DNA from: Ruminococcus gauvreauii
GTDB lineage: Bacteria > Bacillota > Clostridia > Lachnospirales > Lachnospiraceae
DNA: 64,000 nt
Assembly: GCF_025151995.1 (NCBI RefSeq)
Contig: NZ_CP102290.1
Coordinates: forward strand, 1,922,001 to 1,986,000
Direction: 5' to 3'
The notes under the pieces were generated by a model, which had not been told where the DNA came from, made no database searches, and worked only from the letters and a program-made list of their open reading frames with translations. A program made the translations under genes and the position numbers. Of the stretch, positions 45,455 through 54,054 are shown piece by piece. Each line of letters begins with the position of its first letter. Position 1 is the stretch's first letter.

Positions 45455-46771
45455 ATGACAGACATACGAATTACGGCAGAAGAAAGAGACGTTATACGGG
45501 AATTGGCAAGGCAGGTACACGATGCAGCCTCTCGTCCGGAAATGGAAAAAAAGAGGGAACTCTGGTTTGCCCATAACGATCTGAAGACGACAGATCCGGT
45601 AATTGCGGTATTCCCGGAGATGTCCTGGTGGGAAATCATACGGCCCGAATCCCTGCAGTGCAAAAGTGATGAGGCCAGAGAGATCGAATGGCTGCTGCGT
45701 GCCAGACTGTTCCGCGCAAATGTGATCGGGGATGATATTCCGGTTGAGAATATCTGGGAAGTGCAAAAATTAATCTCGGATACAGGTTGGGATAAACAGA
45801 ATCCAAATCATAAAAACTCAGCGTTTGGAAACGCGAGTTATGTGGATAACTGTCTGGGAAGTGTACCGCTGGCGTGGAAAAATGATTTTGATTTCGAAGC
45901 AAGAGGGATGCATTTTGAACCGGTGATCGAGGAACCCGATCAGCTTTCAAGACTGGGCGCTCCGGAAGTCATATACCATGAGAAAGAAACTATGGAAAAA
46001 CTGAGGCTGCATCAGGATTTGCTGGGAGATATTCTGGATGTACAGCTGGTCGGAAAAAAATTTCTCTATTTTGCCATGATGGAGACATATTCTGATTTCC
46101 GCGGTCTGGAACAGGTTATGTATGATGTCTATGAAGAACCGGAAATGCTGCATGAGGCGATGGCCATCATGGAGGAGGGCTATCACAAACTGCTGGATCA
46201 GTACCTCGGGATGGGACTTCTGACAACCAATGGGAATCAGGCGTATAATGGGTCCGGCGGTATGAGTTATACACATGATCTGCCAAATGAAAACAAAGTC
46301 TGCACCGACCTGAAAGATTTCTGGGGTTTTACCGAGTCTCAGGAGTTTACCATGGTGGGACCGGAGCAGCACTGGGAATTTGTACAGAAACATGAAAAAA
46401 GTGTCGCGGATCGTTTTGGCCTGACATCCTACGGGTGCTGTGAACCTGTGGAGGACAAGCTGAAATATGTGCTCACATTTGACTGTATCAGGAGGATTTC
46501 CGTATCTCCGTGGGCGGATATTGAAAAGTGTGCTGAGAGAATCGGGAAAAAGACTGTGTATTCATGGAAGCCAAATCCATCCTATTACCTGAACAATTAT
46601 AAACCGGATGATACGGAGTTTATGGAAGGCTACATTAAGAATATGCTGAATCATACAAAGAATAACTGTGCCGAGATTGTACTGAAAGATACCCATACCT
46701 GTCAGCACGATCCGATGAGATTCAACGCGTGGGTGAAAGATGTCCGCAGATGGATTGACGAAACACGCTAA
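45455..46771 (+). CDS. UROD-fold protein, copy 2
   Basis: A 438-residue close paralogue of the protein at 42902-44209; by eye well over two thirds of residues agree, including TMVGPEQHWEFVQKHEKSVA, FGLTSYGCCEPVEDKLKYVL, RRISVSPWADIEKCAERIG and the end DPMRFNAWVKDVRRWIDETR. GGGAGGAAA precedes the start. Codon use is less strongly biased than in copy 1, suggesting lower expression or faster divergence. It diverges from the AraC gene at 44428-45285. The function is unknown; the pair may act on related substrates or form a hetero-oligomer. Confidence 0.75.
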   Translation: MTDIRITAEERDVIRELARQVHDAASRPEMEKKRELWFAHNDLKTTDPVIAVFPEMSWWEIIRPESLQCKSDEAREIEWLLRARLFRANVIGDDIPVENIWEVQKLISDTGWDKQNPNHKNSAFGNASYVDNCLGSVPLAWKNDFDFEARGMHFEPVIEEPDQLSRLGAPEVIYHEKETMEKLRLHQDLLGDILDVQLVGKKFLYFAMMETYSDFRGLEQVMYDVYEEPEMLHEAMAIMEEGYHKLLDQYLGMGLLTTNGNQAYNGSGGMSYTHDLPNENKVCTDLKDFWGFTESQEFTMVGPEQHWEFVQKHEKSVADRFGLTSYGCCEPVEDKLKYVLTFDCIRRISVSPWADIEKCAERIGKKTVYSWKPNPSYYLNNYKPDDTEFMEGYIKNMLNHTKNNCAEIVLKDTHTCQHDPMRFNAWVKDVRRWIDETR

Positions 46772-46802
46772 AAACAAGTTGTAAGAACCCTTTATTTAAT
46801 TT

Positions 46803-46834
46803 ACCCGCTTCCTACAGCGGGTCTCCTCCTTTTT
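46803..46834 (+). terminator. Terminator after UROD copy 2
   Basis: ACCCGC, 8-base loop, GCGGGT, then CTCCTCCTTTTT. It is a duplicate of the hairpin at 44389-44423. Confidence 0.75.
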
Positions 46835-46846
46835 CAGGGGTTTTGT

Positions 46847-46893
46847 TCATTAATTTACAATACTGTCTGGGTGAGCAGCCAGTTTTCACTGTC
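46847..46893 (-). pseudogene. 3' remnant of a duplicated AraC gene
   Basis: Read on the minus strand this encodes TVKTGCSPRQYCKLMN, matching the last residues of the AraC protein at 44428-45285 (EKTGCSPRQYRKLMN). The stop codon has been lost and Arg changed to Cys. About 40 of 46 bases agree with 44431-44475. The rest of the gene is gone, replaced by the MBL-fold gene at 46923. Confidence 0.85.
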
Positions 46894-46922
46894 TATCAAC
46901 CAAATGTAAGGAGTGTTCAAAT

Positions 46923-48320
46923 ATGAAAGTAGCGATGCCAACCAGTTATCCGGAACCAAAAACATATGATTACAATTGTGTCCACGCGGATCTTCGGACT
47001 GCCACGCCGCACGCCGTCATCCATTATACGACGGATGGCTCAGAACCGACAAAAAACAGCCCCGTTTATCGACGGGAGGAGGGATTGATCTCCCTGCCGG
47101 GTGGAAGTGACCGGGATAAAACTGTAAGAACGGAAACGGTAATCCGTGCCTTTGCCATTCGGGATGGATGGGAGGACAGTGAGAAAGTGAGTTTTCACTA
47201 CTGCATCGAGCTGCCGCCCCGTACACAATACCGTTATCGGGTGATGCTGCAAAGAGAGGGACAGCCGACGCTGATCCGCATCATGGATTTTGACCGGGAC
47301 AAGATGTATTTCGTGCTGGGACAGGAACGGGGACTGCTGATCGATCTTGGCAATGATCCGGATGGGGATTTAAAGGGATTTGCAGATTTGCTGGCGGGGG
47401 GGCTGCCCTGGGATGCCATCGTGCTTCATGGACACCCGGACCATGTTCAGCAGGGAAGGAAAATGACAGAAGCGGGTGTTAAAATATACCTGAACGCAAG
47501 AGATCATGATCTGGTCAGGTCGTTTGGATTTGATCCGGGAGCGTTCGCCGATGTTGATGAGGGGGATGTGTTCGAGCTGGGCGGACGCCGGCTGAAGACG
47601 TATGCCATGCCGGGACACACCCCCGGTTCACTGCTGCTGGTTAATGAGGAGACGGGGGATATTTTTTCATCAGATGCGTTTGGATGCAATATCGAACTGG
47701 CACCGGGCTCCGGATGGCTGCAGTTTGAAAACCCGGAGAGTGCGATGGACCGGTATCTGTCGGCGCTGCAGGCATTCCGCTGCAAGATTGCCCATTGCCC
47801 CAATGGACGGCTGTATAATGGACATGACGATCATGTGCTGGATGCCGGGCTTTATCTTGATAATCTGGAACGTGCGGTTCAGCGTGCGGTAGATGAAGGG
47901 GAACAGGGCCTCAGACCGACGCTGCGGCCCGCAGCAGTTTCTTTTGGCTCAACAAAAATTACGATAGAGGGTGAATTCTGTGTAGACCTGCATTATGCTG
48001 CCCTGAATCTGGGGCTATTATTTACGGATGGGTTAAATGAAAAAAATAATGCGCTGCTTAGTTACGTACATTTTCCGGATGCGAGGTGTCAGCCGCCGTT
48101 TGATCCTTATATCACAGAATATACCCTGTCAGGTGTCAGGGAGAGCATCACGTTTTGTCCGATCACATCCTCGACAAAAAGTAAGCTTTATGTTGAGAAA
48201 AGGGCAGTAAATTCAAAGGCAGAAGTTTCACTGTCTGTCGTAGGAAAACAGGACTTTTGTATGACAGTGACCGCGCCGGATGGCAGGACATCGAGAGAAT
48301 ATCAGTTTTATATTTTATGA
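46923..48320 (+). CDS. Metallo-beta-lactamase-fold hydrolase flanked by beta-sandwich domains
   Basis: A 465-residue protein with AAGGAG upstream. Residues about 15-100 resemble the chitobiase/hexosaminidase C-terminal domain, with VIHYTTDGSEPTKNSPVYRR and TVIRAFAIRDGWEDS. Residues about 105-330 are an MBL-fold domain with HGHPDHVQQG (the HxHxDH zinc motif), MPGHTPGSLLLV and IFSSDAFG. The last 100 residues look like a cadherin-like beta sandwich, FDPYITEYTLSGVRESITF to the end. Those side domains are usually extracellular, yet no signal peptide is seen, so the protein should be cytosolic. The substrate is unknown. It lies just after UROD copy 2 and may belong to the same pathway. Confidence 0.75.
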   Translation: MKVAMPTSYPEPKTYDYNCVHADLRTATPHAVIHYTTDGSEPTKNSPVYRREEGLISLPGGSDRDKTVRTETVIRAFAIRDGWEDSEKVSFHYCIELPPRTQYRYRVMLQREGQPTLIRIMDFDRDKMYFVLGQERGLLIDLGNDPDGDLKGFADLLAGGLPWDAIVLHGHPDHVQQGRKMTEAGVKIYLNARDHDLVRSFGFDPGAFADVDEGDVFELGGRRLKTYAMPGHTPGSLLLVNEETGDIFSSDAFGCNIELAPGSGWLQFENPESAMDRYLSALQAFRCKIAHCPNGRLYNGHDDHVLDAGLYLDNLERAVQRAVDEGEQGLRPTLRPAAVSFGSTKITIEGEFCVDLHYAALNLGLLFTDGLNEKNNALLSYVHFPDARCQPPFDPYITEYTLSGVRESITFCPITSSTKSKLYVEKRAVNSKAEVSLSVVGKQDFCMTVTAPDGRTSREYQFYIL

Positions 48321-48426
48321 TGGCTCAAAATACAAATTTTCCAAATCAACAGTTAGAATAAGAATATCAAAACAACAATTAAGTTGCGGGAGGATGATAT
48401 CTTATCTGCGAAGAGGAGGGAAAGAT

Positions 48427-49023
48427 ATGTATTGTAAAAAATGCGGCACACCAATCACAGGAGATCATTGTTTTTGCACAAATTGCGGTACAAGAGCAGG
48501 AGCTGAAACGGGAATCAAAGAGAAGCTGGGCATGGGGACGATTAGCCCCGGCAGGCGTTCGGTCATGATTTTGGCGGCAATCTTATTGATCGTGGGAATT
48601 GCATTCTTTGCGACCAGAAGCCGTGGTATTGTGGGAAAATGGCAGCTGACAGACATAGAATTTACCGAAGAAGCCAGGGAAATGATTGAAGAACAGTGGA
48701 ATCAAATGAGCCAGGATGAGCGGGAAAGCGTGGAAGCAGAGCTGGATGGCCGGGACGTCATTGAATATTTCACAGACGTTATAAGGGAAGAAAAAGGTGT
48801 AGACCTTTTCAGCACGACGATGGAGTTTCGCAAGGACGGCAGCTACTATACAAATGCAGATGGGGTGAGTGCGGCGGGAAGCTGGAGTTATGATAACTCA
48901 GTGCTCACGATCACGTATGATGGACAGACAGCATCTGTAACCGCCATATTAAAAGGAAATAAGCTGAAGGTGGCGGAGTCAGAATCGGGAATGTCTGCCT
49001 ATGCGGTGTTTAAACGCGTGTGA
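48427..49023 (+). CDS. Zinc-ribbon membrane protein with lipocalin-like C-terminal domain
   Basis: A 198-residue protein from the ATG at 48427 after GAGGAGGGAAAG. It begins MYCKKCGTPITGDHCFCTNCG, a double CxxC zinc ribbon, followed by a single membrane helix (RSVMILAAILLIVGIAFFAT, about 41-60). The rest, from GIVGKWQLTDIEFTEEA to the end, has the look of a lipocalin-like/DUF4923- or DUF5640-type beta barrel with TMEFRKDGSYYTNADGVSAA and GSWSYDNSVLTITYDGQTAS. The function is unknown; such zinc-ribbon proteins are common in Lachnospiraceae. A 15-base gap to the next gene suggests cotranscription. Confidence 0.75.
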   Translation: MYCKKCGTPITGDHCFCTNCGTRAGAETGIKEKLGMGTISPGRRSVMILAAILLIVGIAFFATRSRGIVGKWQLTDIEFTEEAREMIEEQWNQMSQDERESVEAELDGRDVIEYFTDVIREEKGVDLFSTTMEFRKDGSYYTNADGVSAAGSWSYDNSVLTITYDGQTASVTAILKGNKLKVAESESGMSAYAVFKRV

Positions 49024-49050
49024 TAAAAAAGTAAGGAGGTGCGCAGGTTT

Positions 49051-49395
49051 ATGTATTTTTGGTTTAGTGTAGATACTTATGCAGAAAGAGTGAATGTATG
49101 CTTCTTAAACGAGGAAGATTATATTGTCGGAAGGTTTATCAATTTAGAGAGACCTGCATCCATGATCAAAATTGCAGAGGAATTGAAAAAAGTTATCGAT
49201 AAGGAAAACGAGGAATACGTACTTGAAAAAGACTACTCAAGATTGTTCGCTGATGATATCGTTACAAGAATTACCATCTGTATGCCCAACTTATGTGAAA
49301 AGAAGAGTTACCGTACGAAAGCGGTGTATGAGGTTTTTAACGAGTATAACAAAAAATACCAGCAGGTATTTGGCTCACCGAAATCAAAACGATAA
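49051..49395 (+). CDS. Small unidentified protein
   Basis: A 114-residue protein. The ATG at 49051 is preferred because the in-frame GTG at 49039 directly abuts AAGGAG. No domain is recognised and no membrane segment is present. It starts FWFSVDTYAERVNVCFLNEE and has a central basic-acidic helix KIAEELKKVIDKENEEY. It overlaps the 3' end of the convergent purine permease gene by 12 bases. It may be cotranscribed with the zinc-ribbon gene 27 bases upstream. Confidence 0.6.
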   Translation: MYFWFSVDTYAERVNVCFLNEEDYIVGRFINLERPASMIKIAEELKKVIDKENEEYVLEKDYSRLFADDIVTRITICMPNLCEKKSYRTKAVYEVFNEYNKKYQQVFGSPKSKR

Positions 49396-50745
49396 GACCA
49401 ATGTCATAACCCGGACAATAAAAAGTGCGCATACAATATACATTACCGGGTGGATCTTTTTTACTTGTCCGGTACAGAGCTTTATGATAAACCACGCGAG
49501 CATGGCGAACATAATACCCGTGGCAACGGAATAGGTGAGCGGCATGAGCAAAAATGCCAGATAACCGCCGACCGCGTCGGCGACATCGCTGTCGAAATCC
49601 ATCTTCCGAATGGATGATGCCATAAAAAATCCTACCATGATCAGCGCAGGAGCCGTCGCAAAAGAAGGGATCGCCAGAAAAACAGGGGACAGGAACAGGG
49701 CGGCGATAAACAAAATACCGGAGGTCAGGGCCGTCAGGCCGGTTCTGCCTCCCTCAGCGACACCGGAGCTGGACTCTACAAAGCTGGTGATCGTGGAGGT
49801 GCCCATAATGGAGCCGGCAACTGTTCCGATCGCGTCGGAAGTCAATACGCGCCCTGCTTTAGGCAGGTTTCCGTCTTTATCCAGCAGGTTTGCCTTGTCG
49901 GCTACGCCGATTGCGGTACCGATGGTATCAAACATATCCACGAACAGAAAGGAGAATAAGATGACAATAAACTGTGAAAGGTGCTTGGCAGCCCAGGGGA
50001 AGTTGAATTTAAAAAAAGTAGGGGCGATAGACGGAGGTATCAGAGAAGCAGCTGTAAATGAGGGGATCAGTGAGGGCTGATCTGCAGTGACCGCATACCA
50101 GCCGGACAGCTGGGCGAGAATCCCCAGACCCCAGGTGATCAGAATGCCCCACAGGATGGAAGCCTTTACATGAAAATGGTTCATGACGGCGATGATCAGA
50201 ACACCTGCCAGACATAATACCATCTGGGGACTGGAAATATCGCCAAGGCTCACAAGAGTTGCTTCATTTGCCACGACGACCCCCGAACTTTTTAAACCGA
50301 TAAGCGCAATAAACAACCCAATACCCGCGGTAATACCGTATTTCAGATTGGCTGAAACAGAGTTCGCAATCGTTTCACGCAGCTTAAAGAAGGATAGCAG
50401 GATGAAAATAATTCCTTCGATGAACACTGCGGTAAGGGCGATGCGCCAGGGATCTTCGATTCCCTTAAGGTCCTGTAAGCAGACCGTATAGGTGAAGTAT
50501 GCATTCAGCCCCATGCTGGCAGACAGTACCAGGGGGTAATTGGCCCATAATGCCATAATGCAGGTTGCCAGAGCAGAGGCGAGGGCGGTTGCCGTAAAGA
50601 CCGCTCCGGCATCCATCCCGGAAGCGCCCAGAAGGTTGGGATTGACAGCGAGGATATATGCCATGGTCAGAAAGGTGGTGATACCTGCTGTGATTTCAGT
50701 GCGGACGGTAGTATTATGTTCCTTCAGTTTAAAAAGTTTTTCCAT
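49384..50745 (-). CDS. NCS2/AzgA-type purine permease
   Basis: A 453-residue membrane protein from the ATG at 50745 (CGGAGAAG upstream). It has the features of the adenine/guanine/hypoxanthine permeases: EHNTTVRTEITAGITTFLTM at the start, LVLSASMGLNAYFTYTV, IPSITAGIGLFIALIGL-like GITAGIGLFIALIGLKSS, and the substrate-site loop TSTITSFVESSSGVAEGGRT. Twelve to fourteen helices are expected. It is a purine:proton symporter. The 5' untranslated region is short, so no purine riboswitch can fit between this gene and the diguanylate cyclase gene. Confidence 0.92.
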   Translation of the reverse strand: MEKLFKLKEHNTTVRTEITAGITTFLTMAYILAVNPNLLGASGMDAGAVFTATALASALATCIMALWANYPLVLSASMGLNAYFTYTVCLQDLKGIEDPWRIALTAVFIEGIIFILLSFFKLRETIANSVSANLKYGITAGIGLFIALIGLKSSGVVVANEATLVSLGDISSPQMVLCLAGVLIIAVMNHFHVKASILWGILITWGLGILAQLSGWYAVTADQPSLIPSFTAASLIPPSIAPTFFKFNFPWAAKHLSQFIVILFSFLFVDMFDTIGTAIGVADKANLLDKDGNLPKAGRVLTSDAIGTVAGSIMGTSTITSFVESSSGVAEGGRTGLTALTSGILFIAALFLSPVFLAIPSFATAPALIMVGFFMASSIRKMDFDSDVADAVGGYLAFLLMPLTYSVATGIMFAMLAWFIIKLCTGQVKKIHPVMYIVCALFIVRVMTLVLSF

Positions 50746-50804
50746 GCGTGTTCTTCTCCGATAGCGTTTAGATATAATCAAAGTATCGGAAAACAGCCAC
50801 ATTT

Positions 50805-52628
50805 CTATTCATATTCGTGAAAATAAAACTGATTTTTCCCGCAGCTCTTGGCCTTATACATTGCAGTATCCGCCGCTTTGTACAACGCTTCATAGGAGGA
50901 GCCGCAGACAGGGCAGCCGGCAATGCCGACGCTGATTGATATCTGCGAGATACCGTTAAGTTTAAGCTCAGAAAAACGCTGGATGATCAGTTCCCCTTTC
51001 ATACAGGCAATGTCCTGATTGTCGGTATCCCCCATAAAGGCAATGAATTCGTCTCCGCCGACTCTTCCCACGGGATCATATTCCCTGAAAGTGCGGCGAA
51101 GGAGAACGCCGGCTTCTTTTAGAATCTGATCGCCGGTATCATGCCCATAGGTATCATTGATGTATTTAAAATTATCAATATCCATCATAAACAAAAAGCC
51201 GGTTTTTTTCTCAGAGAGTTCCCTGCCGATGGATGAGCGGATGCCTTCCAGATTCAGCAGACCCGTCAACGGGTCTGTTTTTGTCTGTCTAAGGAGTTTC
51301 AGCTCTTTGGTTTTCCTTCCGCTGATATTTGACAGCTTGCCCATGAGTTTTACGACGATACCCTCAGTTGCCACCGGCTGCACCTGGCATTCATACCATA
51401 ACCATTGTTTATCCTTTTGCAGAAGCCGGATTTCCAGTGACTGCGGGCTGGTATTATGCAGGCAGGATCTCATCATTTTCTTAAGGGGCTGACTGTCTTC
51501 AAAATGGAGTATCTCAAACTCGTGATCCAAAAAGTGTTCAAACGTGGTCTGTTCGAGATCCAGCATTTGGGTGGCGTTGGGCGTCAGCTCTATAAGATCG
51601 GATTTTACATCGTATTCAAACAATATTGTATCGGTAAAGTTAGACAACGCTGCATAACGGGCTTCTTCAAGCTGAATTTTCTGCTGCTGCCGGATGATGA
51701 CCCGGAAAACCAAGACTGCGATAAGGATTGTTAATAGGATTACTGCCAGGCTGACAGCTACGGTACTTTTAAGAATTTTGTGAAGCACCGCGTCAACCGC
51801 GCTGGTTTTGGTTATCTGCACCAGATTCCAGTCATTATATCCCAAAGAGACACTGGAACAAAAATAGTTCGTATGATCTAATTTGAACTTTACAGTGGTA
51901 TTGTGATCCTCTTTAAGTGCAGGACGAAGGAGGTCGACAGACTTGTCAGACACATTATTTTTCTTCAGGGTTTCCAGAAGATTTGTGCCCATCCAGTTTT
52001 CATCGTGGTTGCTGAAAAGGATATAACCGTCGGAATCAACGATACATTGTACTGAGTTTTTATAGAAAGAAGAGGTCGGTATCGGTGTCAGCAGCATGTC
52101 GGCACTGACGGTGCAGCGCAGCATGCCGACGGTCTGTCCGCTGCGTTGTACCGGCTGTCCAAATGCAAAAAAATAATCATTCAGCCGTGTAGAGTAATGT
52201 ATTGATGAGATGACGCTCTCGCCGGCCATCAGTTTTTCGTAAATCTCCATATCTTCAGCAGGGGCCGCGGGGCGCGTGACCATGTCATAGCATTCTTCAG
52301 CGGTAACGTACTGTATGGAGTATTCATAAGACTCACAGAGATTCTCCAGGTAATCGGAAGCCCATTTTCCTTCCGGATTGACGGAAGAAGTACTCAGTAC
52401 CTGTGCGGCCGCGCTCATACGCCCCTGCAGGCCGGCCAACAGGGTGCTGACATACTGGCTCTGATTGAGTGCGTAGGCAGTCAGGTTTTCAGTTTCCATA
52501 TGTTCAAACTGCATGTTCAGACTCTGCTGATAGACAGCAAAAAGAATGCCGACTGAAAGTATAAAGATCAGTGTGCATAGGATACTGAGACGCAGTTTGA
52601 GTTTTGGTGAGGAATTTCTCGATTTCAT
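50805..52628 (-). CDS. Membrane-bound diguanylate cyclase (Cache-PAS-GGDEF)
   Basis: A 607-residue sensor enzyme. Residues about 16-36 are a first membrane helix, about 40-280 an extracytoplasmic double-Cache sensor (FGQPVQRSGQTVGMLRCTVS), about 285-310 a second helix (VAVSLAVILLTILIAVLVFR), about 325-440 a PAS domain, and about 440-605 the GGDEF domain with TDPLTGLLNLEGI and an intact catalytic RVGGDEFIAFMGD. It should make cyclic di-GMP from two GTP in response to an external ligand. A product-inhibition RxxD site is not evident just before GGDEF. The start has only a weak ribosome binding site. Confidence 0.93.
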   Translation of the reverse strand: MKSRNSSPKLKLRLSILCTLIFILSVGILFAVYQQSLNMQFEHMETENLTAYALNQSQYVSTLLAGLQGRMSAAAQVLSTSSVNPEGKWASDYLENLCESYEYSIQYVTAEECYDMVTRPAAPAEDMEIYEKLMAGESVISSIHYSTRLNDYFFAFGQPVQRSGQTVGMLRCTVSADMLLTPIPTSSFYKNSVQCIVDSDGYILFSNHDENWMGTNLLETLKKNNVSDKSVDLLRPALKEDHNTTVKFKLDHTNYFCSSVSLGYNDWNLVQITKTSAVDAVLHKILKSTVAVSLAVILLTILIAVLVFRVIIRQQQKIQLEEARYAALSNFTDTILFEYDVKSDLIELTPNATQMLDLEQTTFEHFLDHEFEILHFEDSQPLKKMMRSCLHNTSPQSLEIRLLQKDKQWLWYECQVQPVATEGIVVKLMGKLSNISGRKTKELKLLRQTKTDPLTGLLNLEGIRSSIGRELSEKKTGFLFMMDIDNFKYINDTYGHDTGDQILKEAGVLLRRTFREYDPVGRVGGDEFIAFMGDTDNQDIACMKGELIIQRFSELKLNGISQISISVGIAGCPVCGSSYEALYKAADTAMYKAKSCGKNQFYFHEYE

Positions 52629-52779
52629 ATCGGAATGCCCTTTTTCAACAATTAAGAATATTCATCTGTAGTCTCCTGCTTTTCAGGCTGAGGTATTGGA
52701 TTTTATGTCACAACGTAAGTTGTTATAAGTATATTACGGCTGGAAAAATAAGTCAATCCGGGAGAAAGGGAAAATAAAA

Positions 52780-52801
52780 GGAGGCGGAAAGTCCGCCTCC
52801 T
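52780..52801 (-). terminator. Terminator of the rubrerythrin gene
   Basis: A 9-bp perfect stem GGAGGCGGA / TCCGCCTCC with a 3-base loop; on the minus strand it is followed by CTTTTATTTTC. Confidence 0.85.
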
Positions 52802-52821
52802 TAATATCTTATGTATCTTAA

Positions 52822-53364
52822 TTAACCGAAATATCTTTTTAACAGGCCTTCAAATGCCTTTCCGTGACGAGCCTCGTCTCTTGCCATCTCATGAACCGTA
52901 TCATGGATTGCATCCAGATTAGCAGCTTTTGCACGTTTTGCAAGATCGAATTTTCCTGCAGTAGCGCCGTTTTCGGCTGCAACTCTCATCTCCAGGTTCT
53001 TCTTTGTGCTGTCTGTTACGACTTCGCCGAGTAATTCTGCAAATTTTGCCGCATGCTCTGCCTCTTCATAAGCAGCTTTTTCCCAGTAGAGGCCGATTTC
53101 CGGATAGCCTTCTCTGTGAGCAACTCTTGCCATTGCGAGATACATACCTACCTCTGAACATTCACCGTTGAAGTTTGCCCTTAAATCCTCGATGATATCT
53201 TCGCTTACGCCCTGCGCTACGCCTACAACATGTTCAGCTGCCCATGACATTCCTTCGGACTGCTCTGTAAATTTGTCAGCCGGTACACCACACTGCGGAC
53301 ATTTTTCCGGTGCTGCATCTCCCTCATGAACATAACCACATACACTGCATACGAATTTTTTCAT
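52822..53364 (-). CDS. Reverse rubrerythrin (peroxide-reducing)
   Basis: A 180-residue protein with the domain order rubredoxin then ferritin-like, the reverse of classical rubrerythrin. The rubredoxin-like knuckles are [10 protein letters not shown] and CPQCGVP (residues 7-28). The diiron helices carry [39 protein letters not shown] and [15 protein letters not shown] with E-x-x-H pairs. It reduces hydrogen peroxide and protects anaerobes from oxygen. AGGAG precedes the start. A perfect 9-1-9 palindrome of the PerR type lies upstream and perR itself is the next gene, so control by PerR is likely. Confidence 0.93.
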   Translation of the reverse strand: MKKFVCSVCGYVHEGDAAPEKCPQCGVPADKFTEQSEGMSWAAEHVVGVAQGVSEDIIEDLRANFNGECSEVGMYLAMARVAHREGYPEIGLYWEKAAYEEAEHAAKFAELLGEVVTDSTKKNLEMRVAAENGATAGKFDLAKRAKAANLDAIHDTVHEMARDEARHGKAFEGLLKRYFG

Positions 53365-53420
53365 TGTTTGTTTCTCCTTTTCTTTTTTTGATTTATTTGT
53401 TATTAGTTATCTTAATTGAT

Positions 53421-53439
53421 AATAGTAATTATTACTATT
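53421..53439. promoter_or_regulatory. PerR-type operator upstream of rubrerythrin
   Basis: AATAGTAATTATTACTATT, a perfect 9-1-9 palindrome in the form of Fur/PerR boxes, 57 bases before the rubrerythrin start. Confidence 0.75.
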
Positions 53440-53498
53440 TTAGATTACCACATCTTTCTGTTGATGTCAATAGTGTTTTTTGGGATTTTTTTCCTTGA

Positions 53499-53900
53499 TT
53501 ATAACATATCATTTGGTGATGCGGAACAATTTTCACAGAGGCCATAGAAATGTGCGATATAGTTATCGATACTTCCGTTAAAATTCTTTGATGCCGCTTC
53601 CTTGATGTAATCGATATTTTCCATATCCAGATCTATAACACTGTGACATCTGGTGCAAATGAAATGATGATGCGGTTTTACATTGCCATCATAGCGGTCG
53701 GCCCCGTCTCCCGTTGTAATTTTCATGATTTCACCGATACTCTCGAGCAAAGCCAGATTTCTGTAAACTGTGCCGAGACTGATATTCGGATAAATCTGGC
53801 GGATATTCTCGTATACAGTATCCGCGTTGGGATGATCCTTACGGGAAGCCAAAAATTCCTTGATGGATTCGCGCTGGCGACTGTATTTTAAAGCTCCCAT
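53499..53900 (-). CDS. perR: Fur family peroxide-responsive repressor PerR
   Basis: A 133-residue metal-dependent repressor. The start at 53900 follows AAAGGAGGG; an ATG five codons upstream is less well placed. The N-terminal winged helix runs YSRQRESIKEFLASRKDHPN to LGTVYRNLALLESIGEIMKI. The metal-binding half has KPHHHFICTRCHSVIDLDME and FYGLCENCSA, two CxxC pairs for structural zinc, plus His and Asp residues for the iron/manganese sensor site. Being next to rubrerythrin and PerR-like boxes favours PerR over Fur or Zur. Confidence 0.88.
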   Translation of the reverse strand: MGALKYSRQRESIKEFLASRKDHPNADTVYENIRQIYPNISLGTVYRNLALLESIGEIMKITTGDGADRYDGNVKPHHHFICTRCHSVIDLDMENIDYIKEAASKNFNGSIDNYIAHFYGLCENCSASPNDML

Positions 53901-53913
53901 GCACCCTCCTTTC

Positions 53914-53936
53914 AATAATGATAATGATTACTATTA
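53914..53936. promoter_or_regulatory. PerR-type operator upstream of perR
   Basis: AATAATGATAATGATTACTATTA resembles the Fur/PerR box in a 7-1-7 arrangement and lies 14 bases before the perR start, suggesting autoregulation. Similar to the site at 53421-53439. Confidence 0.6.
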
Positions 53937-54054
53937 CAGTATAGCATATTTTTCCTGAATGTCAACAGGTTTTTAAATTTTTCGTGGAAATGTGTTATTT
54001 ACAAAACCGCTTCCTTGTGCTAGTGTATAGATAAGAAATAATACTGATACAAAC

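Noticed and set aside
50746..50804. Purine riboswitch before the NCS2 permease
   Set aside because: Only about 60 bases separate the permease start from the diguanylate cyclase stop, too short for the roughly 100-base element with its expression platform, and no core motif is visible.
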